A DNA stretch of 64,000 nucleotides from Streptomyces cyanogenus (GTDB lineage Bacteria > Actinomycetota > Actinomycetes > Streptomycetales > Streptomycetaceae): positions 1,426,001 through 1,490,000 of the forward strand of contig NZ_CP071839.1 in the NCBI RefSeq assembly GCF_017526105.1. The letters are read 5' to 3'. The position numbers and the translations under genes were made by a program. Under the pieces are notes generated by a model. The model was not told the DNA's origin. It made no database searches and saw only the letters and a list, made by a program, of their open reading frames with translations. The first letter of the stretch is position 1, and each line of letters starts with the position of its first letter. Below are positions 50,566 to 57,473 of this stretch, piece after piece.

Positions 50566-50690
50566 CTACCGGATCGGCATCCCGGACAGGGCCCGCGCGA
50601 TGACGAGCCGCTGGATCTCGCTCGTCCCCTCGAAAATGGTGTAGATCGCCGCGTCCCGGTGCACTGCCTGCCCCTGCTCACGAAAACCCA
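50566..50690 (-). pseudogene. 3' fragment of an acyl-CoA dehydrogenase gene cut by the prophage
   Basis: The minus strand encodes about 40 residues, GFREQGQAVHRDAAIYTIFE and GTSEIQRLVIARALSGMPIR, ending at a TAG (50566-50568). This is the unmistakable C-terminal end of an acyl-CoA dehydrogenase. Upstream of residue GF (about 50688) the sequence is unrelated and carries phage-side features, so the rest of the gene should lie beyond the far end of the prophage. Integration into this coding sequence fits serine-integrase elements. Confidence 0.75.
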
Positions 50691-51062
50691 CGTCCTTACG
50701 GGCTGTCTGGCTGCGTTGTTCCGGGTTGCTTGGGTGCTTCTCGGGGTTCCGCCTGCATGATCGTCTCCCAAGTCGTCTCCCAAAACGAGCGCCCGCCCCC
50801 AGTCTTGCGACCGGGGGCGGGCTCGCGCCGGTGGCCCACAACGGAGGGCGCCGCTGCGTGACCCACCGGCACGTCTTGGATGCTTCGACCTTCCGGATTG
50901 CCGGATGGATGCAGGTCGATGCCACAGTTCACCCCTTCGAGTGAACACGTGTTCTATTTCTGGACACTACAGCGAGCCCTGCGGCATATGCCAGACCACA
51001 AGGCTTCATGATCAAAAAATGCCTCAGATCTGCTGCTGACGTGAGACCATGATCGTTAAAGC
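50691..51062. other. Prophage end region without a supported gene
   Basis: This stretch should contain the hybrid attachment site at its left edge (near 50680-50715). TCGTCTCCCAA is repeated at 50761-50771 and 50773-50783. A hairpin lies at 50791-50822. The rest holds AT-richer sequence before the XRE gene and no frame with a ribosome site. No integrase gene is found here. Confidence 0.45.
50791..50822. terminator. Hairpin at the prophage end
   Basis: GCCCGCCCCC (50791-50800) pairs with GGGGGCGGGC (50813-50822) around a 12-base loop; it would separate phage and host transcription. Confidence 0.65.
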
Positions 51063-51305
51063 GTGTGTCGGGTGCCAGCCTCCGACCATCCGCAGTGGAT
51101 CATCGACGCCCGTCGGGCCGTCGGCGACCGCATCCGCGTGCGTCGGCTGCATCTGGACATGACCCAGGAGACCCTCGCCCACGCGGCCGGCGTCGACCGG
51201 TCCACGATCCAGCGCATGGAAGCCGGCTCCGAGATGAAACTCAGCCACCTGCTTCACGTCGCTCACGCCCTCCGCGTACACGTCACCGACCTCCTGCACG
51301 GCTGA
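51063..51305 (+). CDS. Small XRE-type HTH regulator
   Basis: 80 residues, nearly all HTH: RRAVGDRIRVRRLHLDMTQE, TLAHAAGVDRSTIQRMEAGS. The GTG at 51063 is chosen; a second GTG three codons on is possible. No ribosome site is seen, so it may be leaderless. First gene from the prophage end, likely a lysogeny or transfer regulator. A perfect GTTGAA-N5-TTCAAC repeat lies 36 bases after it. Confidence 0.75.
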   Translation: MCRVPASDHPQWIIDARRAVGDRIRVRRLHLDMTQETLAHAAGVDRSTIQRMEAGSEMKLSHLLHVAHALRVHVTDLLHG

Positions 51306-51340
51306 CAGCAGGGGACGGCGCAGCCGCTTCCTGACCGGCC

Positions 51341-51357
51341 GTTGAAGAAGATTCAAC
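51341..51357. promoter_or_regulatory. GTTGAA-N5-TTCAAC inverted repeat
   Basis: GTTGAAGAAGATTCAAC has perfect 6-base arms around GAAGA. It lies just after the XRE gene; it could be an operator for it. The surrounding 51306-51488 holds no gene. Confidence 0.4.
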
Positions 51358-51488
51358 AACAGGTTGCCCCCGCGAGGGAAGGCTGCGCGCTGCATTTATC
51401 TAACGCCGCACACAGCTACCGCCACGTAGCGCGCCCACCCCCTGGCCAGGACTTTCCCTACAGGCAACGACCGCGCCCATTCCTTGCC

Positions 51489-51722
51489 TTACGGGCACGA
51501 CCGGTCCTGGTCGGCGGCGAGCGTGGCGTAGGCCTCGTCGCATAGTGCACGGTGTGCAGACCAGAGACGGGCAGCCTCCTCGCACCGGCCGCCGGCCCTC
51601 GTTCGGCACCGGCCACAGCTGTCGGTGTGGCGGCGGTAGTCGCGCCAGGCCCGTTGCAGCGGGCTGAGCTTGCCCAGCCGGACTGGGTTCGCGGCGGGGG
51701 GTTCGGGTCTACTCTCACCCAT
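51489..51722 (-). CDS. Small cysteine-rich phage protein
   Basis: 77 residues from ATG 51722 (GGAGTGG upstream). The middle reads LQRAWRDYRRHTDSCGRCRT and GRCEEAARLWSAHRALCDEA, with a CxxC and two further cysteines suggesting a small zinc-binding fold. Similar short proteins occur in Streptomyces phages and integrative elements; function unknown. An extension to 51821 in frame is possible. Confidence 0.5.
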   Translation of the reverse strand: MGESRPEPPAANPVRLGKLSPLQRAWRDYRRHTDSCGRCRTRAGGRCEEAARLWSAHRALCDEAYATLAADQDRSCP

Positions 51723-51880
51723 GTCGACATTCCACTCCGTCGGCCGTGCCCCCGGGCCGTGTGCGCGGTCGCGGGGGTCTGTGCTGTCCTGATCAGACGG
51801 TACCGCTACACACTGCTCCATGCCGCTGTATGGAGCTACCTGCCGAGATGGGCTGTGGTATGCCGCCCTAGCTTCGGAGC

Positions 51881-52138
51881 ATGGGTGATCAAGAGCCGGT
51901 GGTGGATCCGCAGCGGCCCGTCTACGTGTGGCGGCAGGTCGCCGACTGGATCGCGGCCCGCATCGACTCGGGTGAGCTGCAGCCGGGCGCGCGCCTGGAG
52001 GGCGAGCGGGAGCTGGCCGAGCAGGTCGGCGTCGCGGTGGGCACCGTGCGGCGGGCGGTCGAGGATCTACGGGAGCGCGGTCTCGTCGTAACGCTGCCGG
52101 CGAAGGGCACGTACATCGCCGACCGCTCGAACTCCTAG
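51881..52138 (+). CDS. Minimal GntR-type HTH protein
   Basis: 85 residues comprising only a winged helix of the GntR family: PVYVWRQVADWIAARIDSGE, LEGERELAEQVGVAVGTVRR, AVEDLRERGLVVTLPAKGTY. No effector domain follows. Such short GntR proteins are frequent in Streptomyces mobile elements. Confidence 0.85.
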   Translation: MGDQEPVVDPQRPVYVWRQVADWIAARIDSGELQPGARLEGERELAEQVGVAVGTVRRAVEDLRERGLVVTLPAKGTYIADRSNS

Positions 52139-52171
52139 GCCACTGTCAGACCCGGCCGATACAGTCGGATC

Positions 52172-52351
52172 ATGTCCACCACTCCCCCGCCCGAGGGTGC
52201 GCCGCGGCCGGCCGAGGTCGTGCAGGCGGAGATCCGTGCGTTGATGCAGGAGACGGGTGGCTGGCTGTGGGGGCCTACCCGGGACCGGTACGAGCAGCTG
52301 CGGGATGAGTGGATCGCGGCCGACCGCGGGGAGATGGCGACCGCGGCGTAA
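52172..52351 (+). CDS. Small hypothetical phage protein
   Basis: 59 residues: MSTTPPPEGAPRPAEVVQAE, then IRALMQETGGWLWGPTRDRY and EQLRDEWIAADRGE. It starts 33 bases after the GntR-type gene. TACAGT lies 6 bases before the ATG with no ribosome site, so a leaderless message is possible. Coding is supported by the codon pattern and the terminator 10 bases after the TAA. Function unknown. Confidence 0.55.
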   Translation: MSTTPPPEGAPRPAEVVQAEIRALMQETGGWLWGPTRDRYEQLRDEWIAADRGEMATAA

Positions 52352-52361
52352 AGCGCAGGAG

Positions 52362-52398
52362 GAAGGCCCCGATCCTGGGCGGCAGGGTCGGGGCCTTC
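52362..52398. terminator. Hairpin terminator
   Basis: GAAGGCCCCGA (52362-52372) pairs with TCGGGGCCTTC (52388-52398). It lies between convergent small genes and can serve both. Confidence 0.8.
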
Positions 52399-52415
52399 GG
52401 GTTCTGCAGAGGTGG

Positions 52416-52583
52416 TCAGTCGGCGATGGTGAGTTCGTCCAGCGGGATTTCCTGACGGTGCCCGTCGTCCAGTTCCACTACAGCGGTCTCGTCGTTGCTC
52501 TCGGCGATCTCGCCCTCGCGCGCCCAGTTGTCGGGAACGCTGTACTCGGGGACGGTGACGCGGGTTCCTGTGGTGAATGCCAT
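52416..52583 (-). CDS. Small acidic phage protein
   Basis: 55 residues: MAFTTGTRVTVPEYSVPDNW, then AREGEIAESNDETAVVELDD and GHRQEIPLDELTIAD. Beta-strand-rich, resembling a small SH3/KOW-like barrel, but no family is named. A weak AGGATGGA site precedes the ATG. Convergent with the gene at 52172. Confidence 0.5.
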   Translation of the reverse strand: MAFTTGTRVTVPEYSVPDNWAREGEIAESNDETAVVELDDGHRQEIPLDELTIAD

Positions 52584-52629
52584 GGGGTCCATCCTGTCGT
52601 GTCGGGCGGTCAGGCGGCGGGCGTGCGGG

Positions 52630-52836
52630 TCAGAAGCCGCCGCCGGGGAACGTCGGCCGGGCCCGGCTGGTGCGCTGGTTCGGCGTGACGCACTCCAGCA
52701 GGCTGTGCAGCTTGTCGCCGGACTTGGTCACCAGGGTGAACGCGATGCCGCCGAGGTCGTCGCGGACCTCCTTCGCCTCTGCGGCGGTCATCTTCACGGT
52801 GACGGTGCCGTCGTTGTCCAGCTTCACGATCTCCAC
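52630..52836 (-). CDS. Small hypothetical phage protein
   Basis: 68 residues from GTG 52836 with AAAGGA upstream. The first half is folded-looking (EIVKLDNDGTVTVKMTAAEA, KEVRDDLGG), the end proline/glycine-rich. Its promoter region faces the twin palindromic operators at 52885-52920 shared with the divergent ribbon-helix-helix-like gene. Function unknown. Confidence 0.55.
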   Translation of the reverse strand: MEIVKLDNDGTVTVKMTAAEAKEVRDDLGGIAFTLVTKSGDKLHSLLECVTPNQRTSRARPTFPGGGF

Positions 52837-52884
52837 GGCGGGGTCCTTTCGGTGGCGGTGGGTTGAGCGCGGGTGGTTGATCCA

Positions 52885-52968
52885 GGTGTAGCTACACCGT
52901 AGAGTAGGTGTAGCTACACCGCAAGCACCCGCGAGAAAGGATCAAGAAATGGCTGTCGTAGCTACACC
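52885..52968. promoter_or_regulatory. Twin 14-bp palindromic operators plus a third partial copy
   Basis: GGTGTAGCTACACC, a perfect palindrome, occurs at 52885-52898 and 52907-52920, centres 22 bases apart (two helical turns, same DNA face). A third version, GTCGTAGCTACACC at 52955-52968, overlaps the first codons of the gene starting at 52949. They lie between two divergent genes, so a repressor bound here would control both. Confidence 0.75.
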
Positions 52969-53188
52969 CGGCTACGGTTCACGCATGCCGAACCAGCCGA
53001 AGACCCCCGCCCGCCAGATGCGCATCGGCGACGAGTGGTACGACTTTGACCTCGCCGCCAAAGCCCAAGGCAGTGAGCGTGCAGCCGTCATCCGGGCCTT
53101 CATCGACTGGTACATCCGGCGCCCCGACTCCGAGCTGCCCGAACGCCCCGACGCCACCTACTGGCGGAAGGCGCAGACGGATGACTGA
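52949..53188 (+). CDS. Ribbon-helix-helix-like small protein
   Basis: 79 residues from ATG 52949 (AAAGGA 7 bases upstream). The middle part, RQMRIGDEWYDFDLAAKAQG and SERAAVIRAFIDWYIRR, has the strand-helix-helix pattern of RHH DNA-binding proteins. It may bind the palindromic operators over its own start. A shorter start at ATG 52985 is possible. Its last 8 bases overlap the HNH gene. Confidence 0.6.
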   Translation: MAVVATPGYGSRMPNQPKTPARQMRIGDEWYDFDLAAKAQGSERAAVIRAFIDWYIRRPDSELPERPDATYWRKAQTDD

Positions 53189-53810
53189 ACCAATCGACAG
53201 CTGCATCAACTGCGGCAAGCCGAAGTCCGAGGAGCGCCGCCAGAGCCTCACCCGCGGGCGGTGCCGGAACTGCTACCAGCGGCACGTCTACGCCCTGAAG
53301 AAGACGGGCACCTTCGAGGCGATACAGCCTGAGCCCGCGTTGGTCCGCTTGTTCAGCCGCGTGGTAGCTGGTCGCAACGGATGCATGATCTGGACGGGAA
53401 CATCCAACCCAGTCACCGGGTACGGCCAGATCTCCCTCGGCTCCGGCCATGCTGAGTACGCGCACCGAGCCGCCTACGTGCTCGTCAAGGGTCCGATACC
53501 GCCAGGCCTCGTCATCGACCACGCCTGCCACAATCGAGACCCGGAGTGCCCTGGCGGCACCTACTGCATTCATCACCGGTGTATCAACCCGTACCACCTC
53601 GACGCGGTCACCCAGAGCGAGAACCGCACCCGCTCGCCCCATACCAAAGCTGGGCGCCACCTGCGAACCCACTGCAAGCACGGCCACGAGTTCACGCCGG
53701 AGAACACCCGCATCATTCGGGCGACTGGCGCTCGGCTCTGTATCGCCTGCCATAATCGCCGTCAGCGCGAGTTCGCTGCCAAGCGTCGAGCAGCACAGAA
53801 GGCGGCCTGA
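53181..53810 (+). CDS. HNH endonuclease with N-terminal zinc finger
   Basis: 209 residues. N-terminal CINCGKPKSEERR...GRCRNCYQRH offers a four-cysteine zinc site (C8, C11, C28, C31). The HNH_3 nuclease core is YAHRAAYVLVKGPIPPGLVIDH, CHNRD, CIHHRCINPYHLDAVTQSEN, as in phage and homing HNH enzymes. It overlaps the preceding small gene by 8 bases. It may act in DNA packaging or as a selfish nuclease. Confidence 0.88.
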   Translation: MTEPIDSCINCGKPKSEERRQSLTRGRCRNCYQRHVYALKKTGTFEAIQPEPALVRLFSRVVAGRNGCMIWTGTSNPVTGYGQISLGSGHAEYAHRAAYVLVKGPIPPGLVIDHACHNRDPECPGGTYCIHHRCINPYHLDAVTQSENRTRSPHTKAGRHLRTHCKHGHEFTPENTRIIRATGARLCIACHNRRQREFAAKRRAAQKAA

Positions 53811-53818
53811 TAGCGCAA

Positions 53819-53848
53819 CGCCCCGCCGGGCATCACTCCGGCGGGGCG
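53819..53848. terminator. Hairpin terminator after the HNH gene
   Basis: CGCCCCGCCGG (53819-53829) pairs with CCGGCGGGGCG (53838-53848) around 8 bases. Confidence 0.8.
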
Positions 53849-53900
53849 CCATTCGAGCAGTCAGCCGTGCAGAGCGGGCACGAACAATGACCCCACCACG

Positions 53901-54146
53901 TTAACCCGGCCCACTAACAATGCCGGGGCTGTCGTCGGGCCAGGCGTCCAGCTGCTCGCCGGTGTCCTCGTCGGTGAGGGTGACGCGGGCGTCGGGCAGG
54001 CTGCCGTGCTCGCCGATCCAGCGCCGGAACTTGTCCCGCGCGGTCTCCTCACTCCCCCACCAGCCGTGCTGGATCGGCCGGCCGTCGGAGGTGAGCAGCA
54101 GGTGGTAGCGGCTGGGGTCGGGGTTGCTCGTCACGAGCACCATCAT
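53901..54146 (-). CDS. Small hypothetical phage protein
   Basis: 81 residues: MMVLVTSNPDPSRYHLLLTS, GRPIQHGWWGSEETARDKFR, then a strand-rich end (DARVTLTDEDTGEQL). Two consecutive ATG codons could start it; no clear ribosome site. Divergent from the DUF6233 gene 12 bases away. Resembles short proteins of Streptomyces phages; function unknown. Confidence 0.5.
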   Translation of the reverse strand: MMVLVTSNPDPSRYHLLLTSDGRPIQHGWWGSEETARDKFRRWIGEHGSLPDARVTLTDEDTGEQLDAWPDDSPGIVSGPG

Positions 54147-54158
54147 AGAATCGAACCC

Positions 54159-54494
54159 GTGAACGATTTGCCGCCCGATCTTCCCCGGCTCCGCACCCTG
54201 GAGACGTGGCTCGCCGTGAGCCTCGACCGGGTCCGGCAGCAGATCGCCGAGGCCGAGCGGCGGGAGGCGGAGCGGCAGCAGGGCGAGCAGGCCCGGCCGC
54301 CGGCGCCCGACTGGATGCTGGAGCTGGGCATCGGCCGGGACGCCGTGCCGGTGTACGTGCACGAAGGCGGCTGCTGGAACGCGGCCAAACGCAGCCGCGG
54401 CGTGCCCCGGGACGTAGCACTGCGAGCGCTCACCGAGGGCGTGCCCGCCTGCCCGCACTGCCGCCCCGACTCGGCGCTCGGCTACCTGGACTGA
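54159..54494 (+). CDS. DUF6233 family protein, probably leaderless
   Basis: 111 residues. The N-terminal helix (PPDLPRLRTLETWLAVSLDR, heavily charged coiled-coil to ~45) and C-terminal PVYVHEGGCWNAAKRSRGVP, VPACPHCRPDSALG match the actinobacterial DUF6233 family as remembered. TAGAAT lies 7 bases before the GTG, with TTGCTC about 16 bases further upstream, and no ribosome site, so the message is probably leaderless. Role unknown; common on mobile elements. Confidence 0.7.
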   Translation: MNDLPPDLPRLRTLETWLAVSLDRVRQQIAEAERREAERQQGEQARPPAPDWMLELGIGRDAVPVYVHEGGCWNAAKRSRGVPRDVALRALTEGVPACPHCRPDSALGYLD

Positions 54495-54694
54495 GCCGCC
54501 CGCCGGTTGTAGCGGCGCCGGTACTCAACGATGTCGATGTCCCCGCGTTCAAGGGCGGCGGCGTCGGCCGGCGAGTGGTGCGGGTCAGGCTGGCTGGTGA
54601 CGCCGTGCTGGCTGATCGCGTGCCGATAGCCGTCGGTGCTGACGTGTACGCGAGTGCCGTCGGCGGTGACGTAGTCGTCCCACACGCTGTCCAT
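54482..54694 (-). CDS. Small hypothetical phage protein
   Basis: 70 residues with a strong AGGAGG five bases before the ATG. Sequence: MDSVWDDYVTADGTRVHVST, then GYRHAISQHGVTSQPDPHHS and a basic end. Its 3' end overlaps the convergent DUF6233 gene by 13 bases. No family recognised. Confidence 0.55.
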   Translation of the reverse strand: MDSVWDDYVTADGTRVHVSTDGYRHAISQHGVTSQPDPHHSPADAAALERGDIDIVEYRRRYNRRAAQSR

Positions 54695-54703
54695 GGTGTC
54701 CTC

Positions 54704-55033
54704 CTACAGGGTGTCGATGATCCAGGCCCGGTGCTCTTGCCGGGCGTAGCCGCGGGGGTCGTTCCCCCAGCAAGCCGCATCAGCGGGGATTGCACCGTGC
54801 GTGCTGGAGTGCGTTGCATCGTGCTCAAGTAGGTCGCGCGCGGCGAGGGCGGCGTGGATGACGTAGTCGATGACCCAGTCCACCCGCTCCGGTGTCTCTG
54901 CCAGCCGGTCCAGGACCGCGGCCCGGCGCAGCAAGTACTCGCGGCGAAGGTGCGCGCCCTCTGGGTCCCCGGCGAGGATCTGGAGGCGTTCCACCTCGTA
55001 CAGCTCGTGCAGCAGCTCGGTCATGGGACTCAT
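54704..55033 (-). CDS. Hypothetical helical phage protein
   Basis: 109 residues: MSPMTELLHELYEVERLQIL and EGAHLRREYLLRRAAVLDRL predict helices, followed by a polar C-terminus with HDATHSSTHG. ATG 55033 or the ATG three codons on could start it; no strong ribosome site. It is read in the same direction as the next small gene. Function unknown. The following gap 55034-55307 holds nothing recognised. Confidence 0.5.
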   Translation of the reverse strand: MSPMTELLHELYEVERLQILAGDPEGAHLRREYLLRRAAVLDRLAETPERVDWVIDYVIHAALAARDLLEHDATHSSTHGAIPADAACWGNDPRGYARQEHRAWIIDTL

Positions 55034-55307
55034 CGTGGCGGGGCCCGCGGGTGCCGTGTGCACTGGCAGTGCAGTGGGGTTGTGGCGTAGGCCACGCACG
55101 GCAGCCACAGGGCCTCCCGTGGGGAGCCGGGAGGTGCGGCGGGCCCCGCCGTCCGCAGCAGACGGCAGGGCCCGAGAGGGGAGTCCACCTGGGGGTTGGG
55201 GGATTCCCGTGCGGAACACCATGCATCACGAACCAGCCACTCAGGAAGACGTCGGCTGGAAATAGATGCCCGCCAGGAGGGGGACTGCGCGGCGGGGCAC
55301 TACCGGA

Positions 55308-55862
55308 TCAGGGCAGTAGCTCGCGGGCTGTGGCTCGCAGGATCGCCTCCATCGTTCCTTGGCTCAGCTCTCCGCTGTGCACGACCGCACGACGGGTGTG
55401 TCGGCGCATCACCTCGACGGTCTGCTCCGCCGAGCCACCCCGGGCCACCACCTCACCGAGTGCCTGCTTGAAGAGCGGTACCGCTTCGGCAGCTCGAAGC
55501 CATGTATCCACGTGCTCTAGCTCCTTGCTTGCACGCTCGGCCCGGCGGGATATCCAGACGGCCATCTCCCAGGGGTCGTGCCAGTCCGGCGCATCGCGGT
55601 GACAGGGACCGCACAGCAGGATGATGTTGTTGGCCGCATTGGAGCCGCCCAGCCCTGCCGGGACGATGTGCGCGCGTTCCAGGGTTGCCCGCTCCCACGC
55701 CTTGCGGGGGCTACGCCCTTCCGCCCATCGTTCGGAGTGCCAACCGCAGGCGAAGCAGCATGGATTACCGGCGTCGAGGTGTGGTGCGAACACCTCATAC
55801 CCGAAGGGCTCAGCGGCCCAGTGCTGAACGATGGCCCACTTCCCTGGCCTTTGGTCGGTCAC
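55308..55862 (-). CDS. HNH endonuclease
   Basis: 184 residues. HNH nuclease with structural zinc cysteines: CCFACGWHSERW (C36, C39), catalytic core ERAHIVPAGLGGSNAANNII (H65, N79), LLCGPCHRDAPDW (C84, C87, H88). The C-terminal half is helical. GTG 55862 overlaps the stop of the serine recombinase gene (GTGA), so the two are co-translated. Confidence 0.85.
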   Translation of the reverse strand: MTDQRPGKWAIVQHWAAEPFGYEVFAPHLDAGNPCCFACGWHSERWAEGRSPRKAWERATLERAHIVPAGLGGSNAANNIILLCGPCHRDAPDWHDPWEMAVWISRRAERASKELEHVDTWLRAAEAVPLFKQALGEVVARGGSAEQTVEVMRRHTRRAVVHSGELSQGTMEAILRATARELLP

Positions 55863-56467
55863 TCCGCCATCTCCTTGGCCGCGTCGTGGGCGCGCAGCGC
55901 CTGGGAGATGGCGCCAGTGCTGGGGTTCTTCCCCTTGTTCTTGCCGTCGGCGATCCGCAGGTGCGGCTGGATCTGCCGGATGCTGAAGCCCTTCTCGCGT
56001 AGGGCCACAGCTTGGATCGTCAGGGCCTCGGTCATGACGGGCCGGCGCCCGCCCACACGTCCGCGCGCGCGGGCGGCGGCGAGGCCGTCCTTGGTCTTCT
56101 TGACGATGTCCCGGCGCCGTTCGGACGCAAGGACGAGGGCGAGTTCGAGGAGCAGGTTCATCTCCTTGTGTTCGCCAGCGCCGACGCCTGTCAGGACTTT
56201 CACGGCGACGCCTCGCTCGAAGAGTTCGGCGAGCGTCATGAGGCCGGTGAGGGTGTCGCGGCCGAGGCGGTCGACTTCCTGGACGCAGAGCATGTCGCCG
56301 TCGCGTAGGTAGTCGAGGGCGGCGCTGAGGCCGGGGCGGTCTACGACGGCCAGCTTGCCGGAGACCTTCTCTTCGAAGACCTTGACGCAGATCGGGTCGA
56401 GCGCATCGTGCTGCCGGTCGACGTTCTGCTTGTCGGTGGATACGCGAACGAGTCCAACCAGGGCCAT
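55859..56467 (-). CDS. Small serine recombinase (resolvase/invertase type)
   Basis: 202 residues from ATG 56467 (GAGAGG upstream). Catalytic serine S10 in VGLVRVSTDKQNVDRQ, VDRLGRDTLTGLMTLAELFE, and LALVLASERRRDIVKKTKDG are classic. A C-terminal HTH region (GFSIRQIQPHLRIADGK) completes it. It lacks the ~300-residue extension of large phage integrases, so it is more likely a resolvase or accessory recombinase than the prophage integrase. Repeats of TTGATGAAC lie just upstream. Confidence 0.9.
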   Translation of the reverse strand: MALVGLVRVSTDKQNVDRQHDALDPICVKVFEEKVSGKLAVVDRPGLSAALDYLRDGDMLCVQEVDRLGRDTLTGLMTLAELFERGVAVKVLTGVGAGEHKEMNLLLELALVLASERRRDIVKKTKDGLAAARARGRVGGRRPVMTEALTIQAVALREKGFSIRQIQPHLRIADGKNKGKNPSTGAISQALRAHDAAKEMAE

Positions 56468-56476
56468 GCAGCCTCT

Positions 56477-56612
56477 CATTCATCAAAGGGGTAGGTGTAG
56501 TTAGTTGAACGCTAGCGGTTGATGAACCGTTTGATGAACGGATCGCAGGAAACTACGCCCGAACTACGCCCCTTGGTGGCCGCCGCCATGTAACGACCGA
56601 TTGATGAACAGC
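56477..56612. promoter_or_regulatory. Array of TTGATGAAC-type repeats
   Basis: TTGATGAAC occurs at 56520-56528, 56532-56540 and 56601-56609, and an inverted variant (TTTGATGAAT on the minus strand) at 56479-56488. Two copies sit in inverted arms: GGTT-GATG-AACC and CCGTT-TGATG-AACGG. They fill the gap between the recombinase gene and the divergent gene at 56642 and could be its operator or crossover (res) site. Confidence 0.6.
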
Positions 56613-56641
56613 TCGCTTGACGCCGCCGCTAGCCTCCAACC

Positions 56642-56920
56642 ATGACCACGTACAACGGCCCTGCCGTCCTCCTCGTCGACGACGGCCGGCAGTTCGACAC
56701 CGCCGCAGACCTCACGAAGGACCCGTCCGGCAGCTGGCGCGGAACTCTCACCTTCCACGATCAGGCCCTCGTTCCGGTGCTGCTGAACGTCGACGACGGC
56801 CACCTACTCATCGACGGGAAGCCCGGCGAGTTCATCCGCCCCGACCGGTCGGACTGGACCAGCAACGACGGCAACCCCTTCGTCATCCGCATCCTCGGCA
56901 GCGGCCAGGCCCCGTTCTGA
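56642..56920 (+). CDS. Hypothetical protein of mobile elements
   Basis: 92 residues: MTTYNGPAVLLVDDGRQFDT, SGSWRGTLTFHDQALVPVLL, then a hydrophilic end PFVIRILGSGQAPF. Beta-rich. Similar proteins are remembered from Streptomyces integrative elements and phages, without function. No ribosome site; TAGCCT 6 bases before the ATG suggests a leaderless message. Confidence 0.55.
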   Translation: MTTYNGPAVLLVDDGRQFDTAADLTKDPSGSWRGTLTFHDQALVPVLLNVDDGHLLIDGKPGEFIRPDRSDWTSNDGNPFVIRILGSGQAPF

Positions 56921-56928
56921 GACGAAGA

Positions 56929-56976
56929 AACGCCCCCGCTCCCCAACCGCTGTACGCGGCGAGGAGCGGGGGCGTT
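56929..56976. terminator. 14-bp hairpin terminator between convergent operons
   Basis: AACGCCCCCGCTCC (56929-56942) pairs perfectly with GGAGCGGGGGCGTT (56963-56976). It ends both the gene at 56642 and the leftward late operon. Confidence 0.85.
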
Positions 56977-56977
56977 C

Positions 56978-57145
56978 TCATGCGGGATCGGTGCCGTCAG
57001 TCCAGGCGCCGTCGGGGTACTGCGGTTCCAGGAACGGGTTGGTGGCCGGCGCGGGTACGGGAGGCGACTCCTCGCGGCCCAGCTGCACGAGCACCCGCAT
57101 GTCGGCAGCGCCGGGATCCTCCCGGGGGTGCGGCGGTTCGGGCAT
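56978..57145 (-). CDS. Small proline-rich phage protein
   Basis: 55 residues: MPEPPHPREDPGAADMRVLV, QLGREESPPVPAPATNPFLE, PQYPDGAWTDGTDPA. It starts 2 bases before the end of the membrane protein gene, apparently coupled. Last gene of the late operon. Function unknown. Confidence 0.5.
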   Translation of the reverse strand: MPEPPHPREDPGAADMRVLVQLGREESPPVPAPATNPFLEPQYPDGAWTDGTDPA

Positions 57146-57146
57146 T

Positions 57147-57473
57147 TCACACTCCAGTTCGGTCGCGGTACTCCCGCTGAGCCTTGATCAGCAACCGGGT
57201 GCGCTGCACCATCAGCGCGGCCACCGCGAGCAGTACGACCGTGCGGATCGCGCGCAGGAGGATGGCCACGCAGCCAGTCGGCCACACCGTCACGAGCACC
57301 GTGTACAGGCACAGCATGCCGACGGCGGCGGCGAACCCCATCAGGTTGCGGCCGACTTCTGACCTCCACCAAGAGGCGTGGAGGTGGTACGTCGCCACGA
57401 ACACGACACACGCCGCAGCGGCCAGCACCGACGCGGCCACATTCACCCACATGTCGACGCTCATCTCTCTCAC
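57147..57473 (-). CDS. Phage membrane protein with three to four helices
   Basis: 108 residues. Hydrophobic segments: VNVAASVLAAAACVVFVATY, NLMGFAAAVGMLCLYTVLVT and AIRTVVLLAVAALMVQ, then a charged tail. The GTG start overlaps the preceding stop (GTGA). The layout recurs in Streptomyces phages near the lysis genes; it may be a holin or anti-holin, but this is inference. Confidence 0.65.
   Translation of the reverse strand: MREMSVDMWVNVAASVLAAAACVVFVATYHLHASWWRSEVGRNLMGFAAAVGMLCLYTVLVTVWPTGCVAILLRAIRTVVLLAVAALMVQRTRLLIKAQREYRDRTGV

Noticed and set aside
50500..51000. tRNA gene as integration target
   Set aside because: No tRNA-like sequence was seen; the junction falls in an acyl-CoA dehydrogenase coding sequence.
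55859..56467. Serine recombinase as the prophage integrase
   Set aside because: At ~200 residues it lacks the large C-terminal domain of serine integrases and is 5 kb from the attachment site.
55308..56486. A single 392-residue HNH protein
   Set aside because: Its first half is a shadow of the serine recombinase gene; the HNH gene starts at GTG 55862, overlapping the recombinase stop.
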